Below the pieces are notes generated by a model. The model made no database searches. It was not told the origin of the DNA and worked only from the letters and a program-made list of their open reading frames with translations. From Mesorhizobium sp. WSM3862 (GTDB lineage: Bacteria; Pseudomonadota; Alphaproteobacteria; Rhizobiales; Rhizobiaceae), in contig NZ_NSGE01000001.1 in NCBI RefSeq assembly GCF_002294985.1, positions 62,001 to 126,000 on the forward strand: 64,000 bases of DNA, read 5' to 3'. Positions within the stretch are counted from its first letter, which is position 1; every line of letters begins with the position of its first letter. The position numbers were made by a program, and so were the translations under genes. Positions 59,674-64,000 of this stretch are shown here, one piece after another.

Positions 59674-60325
59674 CTGGCTACGGCAGGTTGGCGGCTCTGC
59701 CGCATCCTTTCGTGCGCTGAGGCCCCTTTAGGCTACTTTGGCATCATCTTCTTGATATGTACCGGCATATCAGCACAAGCGTATATTTATCGGCAGCCGG
59801 TGCTGTGTCTCGCCCCCGAGCCCACCGGTCAGGCCCGGCGTTTGCTGGCCTACCCCGCCAGCCTGCTGGGCCGCCCCGCGTCAGGGCACATGGCGTCCAA
59901 GGTTTCTTGTCCGGGCCGATCTCAGGAGCGCACCAGACTCGTGACCTCACGGTCGGCGGCTTGCGCCCCTCAGCCGCACGTTGCCGGGCGGGGGCGGACA
60001 CACCGCTGGCGGACAGCCGACACAAAGCGGCGGTACGCCGGCAAAATTCTATTAGCTTTAACTAATTGTAGACCCGCGCTGTCCTATTCTGGGACAGCGC
60101 GGGTAGCGCCCACTCCCGCGCCGGCGGCTCCGGCAGGCCCAGCACCCCCCGCCCTCTGTCGGGGCCGCCACCTGACTTGTTTTATACCAGCCATGGTTGA
60201 ATCAACCGTTACCACACGTGCCTACCAACGAGCTTTCGTGATCATTAAATTTTGATGGATCGGAATTCACATCTCACCCGAACTGATCTAGTCTTGCAGG
60301 TCGAAGAAATCGCGGGTGGCAACCT
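59674..60325. other. Gap without a convincing gene; contains a strong palindrome
   Basis: About 650 bp with uneven GC content. The long frames on both strands show Pro/Arg/Ala-rich shadow-like composition. The 13-bp perfect inverted repeat at 60072-60104 is the one clear structure. Confidence 0.55.
60072..60104. repeat. Perfect 13-bp inverted repeat
   Basis: Arms ACCCGCGCTGTCC and GGACAGCGCGGGT surround a 7-nt loop TATTCTG. The hairpin would be very stable. No U-tract follows on either strand, although AT-rich sequence lies on the left side. It could be a structured RNA element, a recombination site or a remnant of a mobile element end. Confidence 0.75.
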
Positions 60326-60484
60326 ATGGAAGCGATGTTCGATGACCTTGCGGCTGCTGTCAGGCAGCCCCGAGCAGATATTTATACGGCTGTGCGCGCG
60401 TTCGCCCTGGACTTCGCCAGCAAGGTCTTTTTAGGGGTCGCCGTGGGGGTTGGCATCGGTATCGGACTAGCTATCGCGCGCTAA
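60326..60484 (+). CDS. 52-residue glycine-zipper membrane microprotein
   Basis: A short frame whose product has an amphipathic N-terminal half (residues 1-30) and a C-terminal membrane helix with the pattern GVAVGVGIGIGLAIA, a glycine zipper that favours helix packing. The ribosome site is weak (GGGTGG 10 nt upstream), so coding status is uncertain. It is not one of the families I know. It lies in a gene-poor stretch, 168 bp before the second WDxLxNxGxY microprotein. Confidence 0.45.
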   Translation: MEAMFDDLAAAVRQPRADIYTAVRAFALDFASKVFLGVAVGVGIGIGLAIAR

Positions 60485-60652
60485 GTCACAAGAAAAGTGC
60501 CGGCGGCTGCTCAAAGTCCGCGTGGCTCGCCCTTGCTATCCGCTTGCTGTAGTATACCGCGATCGGTGTAGGGTCACCCACTATATTGGCAATAGCCTCC
60601 AATCTGACGCGAAATTACCATTGGACGTTTTCGGGCGCCGTGGGGAGTTCCA

Positions 60653-60778
60653 ATGCGCATGATTCTTGCTCTGGCCGCGCTCACGGCCTGTTTCTCCGTA
60701 TGGGATCATCTTGCAAACCACGGAACCTATAGCGCTACCCTGCAGCGAAACATTTTTGGTAAAGTGCTTTCGGGCTAA
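60653..60778 (+). CDS. 41-residue microprotein, second member of the WDxLxNxGxY family
   Basis: A hydrophobic N-terminal helix (residues 3-16, with a Cys at 13) leads to W17-D18-x-L-x-N-x-G-x-Y26 and R32. The spacing of W, D, L, N, G, Y and R is the same as in the 44-residue protein at 14053-14187. GGGGAG sits 6 nt before the ATG, a good ribosome site. It could be secreted or anchored by the helix. Its 3' end overlaps a possible small minus-strand gene (60735-60974). Confidence 0.6.
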   Translation: MRMILALAALTACFSVWDHLANHGTYSATLQRNIFGKVLSG

Positions 60779-60974
60779 CGGCCTTCCCACCGGGGCCGGT
60801 TTCCATCGTCAGGCACGTCGACACAGTTTTTATGTTCGCTTGCTCAGTTAAATGCTCTGCGCCCTTTCGCGTTAATCCAAGCAGCAGTCGGCCCGACAAT
60901 TCCGCCGGAAGGTCGAAAAATACATCATAGACCATCCATTGGTCACACGGATCCGGCAAGCAGGTAAACCTCAT
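60735..60974 (-). CDS. Possible small conserved protein, 79 residues
   Basis: A candidate gene. The N terminus MRFTCLPDPCDQWMVYDVF, with two Cys and two Pro followed by an aromatic run, has the look of small rhizobial proteins that start with a CLPDPC-type motif; I cannot name a family with confidence. The C-terminal 30 residues look less protein-like and overlap the plus-strand microprotein. No good Shine-Dalgarno is visible. Confidence 0.4.
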   Translation of the reverse strand: MRFTCLPDPCDQWMVYDVFFDLPAELSGRLLLGLTRKGAEHLTEQANIKTVSTCLTMETGPGGKAVSPKALYQKCFAAG

Positions 60975-61327
60975 CGCTGACGGTTCTTCGTTTTAGTATT
61001 CCCACGCAAATCTGTTCGGCGGCTGAGCCTGCGAAACCGGGCAGGATTGTGCTCCAGCACTTTCAAGGAACAATAGTGCTGCCCGACGAGGAGAAAAAGA
61101 GGCTCTACAGTCCCTGCTGTATACGACGCAAGTCTGACAGGCTGCTTGACAGTTCTTCGGCAGCGGAGATCGTTTCATCGCGGAACCCCCGGAACAAAGG
61201 CAGTAGCGCAGTCGCCGAAGCCCGAGATTGGCCTGAGCCCAAGGCTGGCCCGACCGGGCCGGCACCCATGTCACAAGCGCGTGCGTTTGGTTGATTTCTC
61301 AGACAGAATATGCTGCTTGTCGCGCCC
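60975..61327. other. Gap without a convincing gene
   Basis: About 350 bp before the DUF930 gene. Frames on both strands are short or shadow-like, and no terminator or repeat stands out. Confidence 0.5.
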
Positions 61328-61717
61328 ATGAAAAAGCTCTGCCTGATGGTTCTGGCGCCTCTGGCGCTGGCCTGGCCGGCCAAGGCGATGGACAACGCAC
61401 TTCGTGCCGGCCTGCTGAAACTCGATCCGCAGACTCGTCTCGAACAGCGTTGCGACGCCGAGGTGCTCGACCGGATCAGCCACGACGATCGCAAATTCAA
61501 GGCCGACCGTGTGGTGGCCTATGCCTTCGCCACGCCCCAGATGAGCGCCGACGCGATCAGGAGCCCCGGCGCCGCCTTTCGCAGCAAGGGTCAATGGTTC
61601 CGGCTGAAGTTCAAGTGCCAGACCGCGCCCGACCATATGCAGGTGCTGCAGTTGCTCTACAAGATCGGTGACGAGATCCCGGAAACCGACTGGGCAAAAT
61701 ACAACCTTTACGATTGA
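61328..61717 (+). CDS. DUF930-like periplasmic protein
   Basis: A 129-residue protein with a Sec signal peptide (basic MKK, hydrophobic core, cleavage after AKA near residue 20). The mature part starts MDNALRAGLLKLDPQTRLEQRCDAEVLDRI, split here by eye at helix ends, with two conserved Cys (CDAEV and KFKCQ) that could form a disulfide. This matches the DUF930 proteins of Rhizobiales, of unknown function. An ATG at 61310 would add six residues before the signal; I prefer 61328. Confidence 0.8.
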   Translation: MKKLCLMVLAPLALAWPAKAMDNALRAGLLKLDPQTRLEQRCDAEVLDRISHDDRKFKADRVVAYAFATPQMSADAIRSPGAAFRSKGQWFRLKFKCQTAPDHMQVLQLLYKIGDEIPETDWAKYNLYD

Positions 61718-61844
61718 CCGACTGCCGCGGTCGGCCGCGCGCAAACCGGCCTTTCGAGTGCAAACTCATTTGAACCCAATGGACCCAGACGAGCGGCAAC
61801 CGCTTGTTTCGTGAGTTCTCTTGACGTGCAGGAACCATGCACGT

Positions 61845-61940
61845 AGAGCAATTCCAGGAAAAGCGCGCAGCTGTTTTTCCCGCTGGAATTGCGTGAAAAC
61901 AAAGACTTAGAACGCGATCGCATCAAACGGTGAATCGCTC
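61845..61940 (+). repeat. Dispersed repeat, copy 5 (full-length)
   Basis: The most complete plus-orientation copy: it starts AGAGCAATTCCAGGAAAAGC, has CCCGCTGGAATTGCGTGAAA near the middle (inverted relative to the start) and ends with AAACGGTGAATCGCTC. It ends 53 bp before the terC start, so it may influence that promoter. Confidence 0.75.
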
Positions 61941-61993
61941 CGGCGTTAGAACATTCGAAGATCGACATTCCGCAAACAGGAAGGCTCCAGACG

Positions 61994-62653
61994 ATGGATA
62001 TTTTCAGCGCCGCAAGCCTGACTGCCCTTGTCCAGGTCATCGCGATCGACCTGGTGCTTGCGGGCGACAATGCCATCGTCATTGGACTGGCGGCCGCCGG
62101 CCTGCCGACGGAGCAGCGCAAAAAAGCCATTCTGATCGGCGTGGTGGCAGCGACGGTGCTGCGCATCCTGTTCGCGGCGGTTACCGTCAAGCTGCTTGCA
62201 ATCGTCGGACTGTTGCTCGCCGGTGGCATCCTCCTGTTATGGGTATGCTGGAAGATGTATCGCGAGCTGCGCACCTCCCATGCCGACGAGCACGAGGCGA
62301 CGGAGGCGCTCGCCAATTCCGATCTCGACAGCGACAAGGCGGTTGCCGGCAAGGCGCCGCGCAAGACGCTTGGCCAGGCGGCGCTGCAGATCGTCGTCGC
62401 AGACGTGTCGATGTCGCTGGACAACGTGCTGGCCGTCGCCGGCGCCGCGCGTGATCATTTCTGGGTGCTGATCGTCGGCCTCGTGCTGTCGATCGGCTTG
62501 ATGGGCCTTGCCGCCAGCTTCATTGCGCGGCTGCTGCACCGTTACCGCTGGATTGCCTATATCGGCCTGCTGATCATCCTCTATGTCGCGCTCGACATGG
62601 TCTACAGGGGCGCGATGGAAATCTGGCCGCACGTCAACAACGCGGTGAGTTGA
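61994..62653 (+). CDS. TerC family membrane protein
   Basis: A 219-residue integral membrane protein with about seven helices. The two family signatures DLVLAGDNAIVIGLA (about residues 19-33) and VADVSMSLDNVLAVAG (about 135-150) contain the conserved acidic residues within the membrane, likely a metal path. A charged loop (about 92-120, Glu/Asp/Lys-rich) is cytoplasmic. TerC/Alx-type proteins export manganese or help metalate exported proteins, and are named for tellurite resistance. No other ter genes are present. Confidence 0.9.
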   Translation: MDIFSAASLTALVQVIAIDLVLAGDNAIVIGLAAAGLPTEQRKKAILIGVVAATVLRILFAAVTVKLLAIVGLLLAGGILLLWVCWKMYRELRTSHADEHEATEALANSDLDSDKAVAGKAPRKTLGQAALQIVVADVSMSLDNVLAVAGAARDHFWVLIVGLVLSIGLMGLAASFIARLLHRYRWIAYIGLLIILYVALDMVYRGAMEIWPHVNNAVS

Positions 62654-62793
62654 CTGCCGCCACCTGACGCGGGTTGGGCCGGCCGGTGATCTGGGTCCTG
62701 GCATTGCGTTTTGCCGCAGCAAGGACCAGCCCATACCAATGCCGCAATTAGTGTGGTATGGCGCCGCCGATCCCGAAAAACCTGGAAAAGCTT

Positions 62794-64000
62794 ATGTCTG
62801 CCCCTCGTGTCAGTTTCGTCAGCCTTGGATGCCCGAAGGCGCTCGTCGATTCCGAGCGCATCATCACGCGGCTCCGCGCTGAAGGCTACGAGATCGCCCG
62901 CAAGCATGATGGCGCCGACCTCGTTGTCGTCAACACATGCGGCTTTCTCGACTCCGCGCGCGACGAGTCGCTCGACGCGATCGGCTCCGCCCTTTCCGAA
63001 AACGGTCGCGTCATCGTCACCGGCTGCCTCGGCGCCGAGCCGGAAGTCATTCGCGAGAAGCATCCCAATGTGCTGGCGATCACCGGCCCGCAGGCCTATG
63101 AGAGCGTGATGGCGGCGGTGCATGAGGCGGCTCCCCCCAGTCATGATCCCTACATCGATCTTCTGCCGCCCCAGGGCGTGAAGCTGACGCCGCGGCATTA
63201 CGCCTATCTGAAGATTTCCGAAGGCTGCAACAATCGCTGCACCTTCTGCATCATCCCGGCGCTGCGCGGCGACCTCGTGTCGCGCCCGGCGGCCGACGTG
63301 TTGCGCGAGGCCGAAAAGCTCGCCAAGGCCGGCGTCAAGGAGATCCTCGTCATCTCGCAGGACACCAGCGCCTATGGCATCGACATCAAATACCAGACGA
63401 GCATGTTCGGCGACCGCGAGGTGCGAGCGAAGTTCCTCGACCTTGCAGAGGAGCTCGGCAAGCTCGGCATCTGGGTTCGCATGCACTATGTGTACCCCTA
63501 CCCGCATGTTGCCGACGTCATTCCGCTGATGGCCGAGGGAAGGATCCTTCCCTATCTGGACATCCCCTTCCAGCACGCCTCGCCGCAGGTGCTGAAGAAC
63601 ATGCGCCGTCCCGCTCATGGCGAAAAGACGCTGGAGCGGATCCGCGGTTGGCGCGAGGTCTGCCCGGATCTCGCCATCCGCTCCACCTTCATCGTCGGTT
63701 TCCCCGGCGAGACGGAAGACGACTTCCAGATGCTGCTCGACTGGCTGGACGAGGCGAAGATCGATCGCGCCGGCTGCTTCAAATATGAGCCGGTCAAGGG
63801 CGCGCGCTCCAACGACCTCGGCCTGGAACAAGTGCCGCATGAGATCAAGGAAGCCCGCTGGCACCGCTTCATGCAGCGCCAGCAGAAGGTCTCGGCGACG
63901 CAACTGGCCAGGAAGGTCGGCAAGCGGCTGCCGGTGCTGATCGACGAGGCGCATGGCACCTCGGCCAAGGGCCGCACCAAATATGACGCCCCCGAGATCG
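62794..64000 (+). CDS. rimO: Ribosomal protein S12 methylthiotransferase RimO, 3' end beyond window
   Basis: Radical-SAM enzyme that methylthiolates an aspartate of ribosomal protein S12. The 402 visible residues contain the N-terminal UPF0004 domain ([34 protein letters not shown]: the three Cys of the auxiliary cluster) and the radical-SAM CxxxCxxC as CNNRCTFC near residue 151. The sequence then runs on through the TIM-barrel ([12 protein letters not shown]) into the start of the TRAM region. [11 protein letters not shown] distinguishes RimO from MiaB. The start is fixed by the conserved opening; the window cuts the gene. Confidence 0.95.
   Translation, partial: MSAPRVSFVSLGCPKALVDSERIITRLRAEGYEIARKHDGADLVVVNTCGFLDSARDESLDAIGSALSENGRVIVTGCLGAEPEVIREKHPNVLAITGPQAYESVMAAVHEAAPPSHDPYIDLLPPQGVKLTPRHYAYLKISEGCNNRCTFCIIPALRGDLVSRPAADVLREAEKLAKAGVKEILVISQDTSAYGIDIKYQTSMFGDREVRAKFLDLAEELGKLGIWVRMHYVYPYPHVADVIPLMAEGRILPYLDIPFQHASPQVLKNMRRPAHGEKTLERIRGWREVCPDLAIRSTFIVGFPGETEDDFQMLLDWLDEAKIDRAGCFKYEPVKGARSNDLGLEQVPHEIKEARWHRFMQRQQKVSATQLARKVGKRLPVLIDEAHGTSAKGRTKYDAPEI

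Noticed and set aside
59034..60130. Direct repeat of the tRNA-Ser 3' end as an attachment site
   Set aside because: Only a 9-base CCCACTCCC match occurs near 60107, too short to count, and no integrase gene is nearby.
59752..60255. A 167-residue plus-strand frame and overlapping frames after the helical protein gene
   Set aside because: Translation is Pro/Arg/Ala-rich without hydrophobic core pattern or ribosome site, and part of it crosses the 13-bp palindrome.
61105..61500. A 131-residue minus-strand frame overlapping the DUF930 gene start
   Set aside because: It is Ser/Arg-rich and covers the signal peptide codons of a well-supported gene on the other strand.

Overview
The window looks like chromosome of a Rhizobiales alphaproteobacterium, most likely Mesorhizobium or a close Phyllobacteriaceae relative. 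The evidence is high GC, an E1-beta pyruvate dehydrogenase subunit with its own lipoyl domain, a fused IspDF enzyme, the dusB(nifR3)-ntrB-ntrC-ntrY-ntrX-dat-hfq-hflX-mazG order, and several dispersed palindromic repeats of a type I associate with Mesorhizobium. The genus is an inference. Almost every gene is housekeeping and intact. Only the two end genes are cut, by the window edges: a DEAD-box helicase at the left and rimO at the right.

Layout. 1-6.0 kb: helicase tail, an alpha/beta hydrolase and an SDR on the minus strand, then a plus-strand run cysK-alaX-sulfurtransferase-GNAT. 6.4-13.5 kb: DUF1203 protein, alanine dehydrogenase divergent from its likely Lrp/AsnC regulator, 5-formyl-THF cyclo-ligase with a possible 6S RNA upstream, type II NADH dehydrogenase, and a Tat-exported CpdB. 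13.5-17 kb: small secreted and membrane proteins, Dabb and VOC proteins, kdsA, a PRC-barrel protein and a 40-residue lipoprotein. 17.2-27.5 kb: eno, ftsB, pdhA-pdhB-pdhC, two inserted genes, lpd, lipA and a COQ10-type protein. Lipoate synthesis thus sits beside the lipoyl-dependent complex. 27.5-29.2 kb: pncC and ispDF on the minus strand.

29.3-40.3 kb is the nitrogen regulation block (dusB-ntrBC, ntrYX) followed by dat, hfq, hflX and convergent mazG. 40.4-46.1 kb: aromatic aminotransferase, an ECF sigma/anti-sigma pair with a Bax inhibitor-1 protein, aldose epimerase with a small unknown partner, and an outer-membrane beta-barrel. 46.4-50.5 kb: GFA protein, winged-helix/TPR regulator, DUF1127 protein, an arginase-family enzyme and a P-loop kinase-like protein. 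50.6-58.2 kb is a minus-strand run: rlpA, dacA, tmk, holB, metG, tatD and an MBL-fold hydrolase (listed in transcription order). It covers envelope, replication and translation.

58.2-61.3 kb is gene-poor. It holds tRNA-Ser(TGA), a 123-residue unknown protein, tiny candidate membrane proteins and a strong palindrome. 61.3-64 kb: DUF930 protein, TerC and rimO.

I found no CRISPR array, prophage, intact insertion sequence or obvious defence system. The most original observation is a pair of unannotated microproteins (14053-14187 and 60653-60778) that share the spaced motif W-D-x-L-x-N-x-G-x-Y-x5-R. Other points worth checking are a D,D-carboxypeptidase with two altered active-site motifs, a rod-like RNA candidate upstream of the cyclo-ligase gene, an orphan terminator suggesting a small RNA, and two families of dispersed palindromic repeats.
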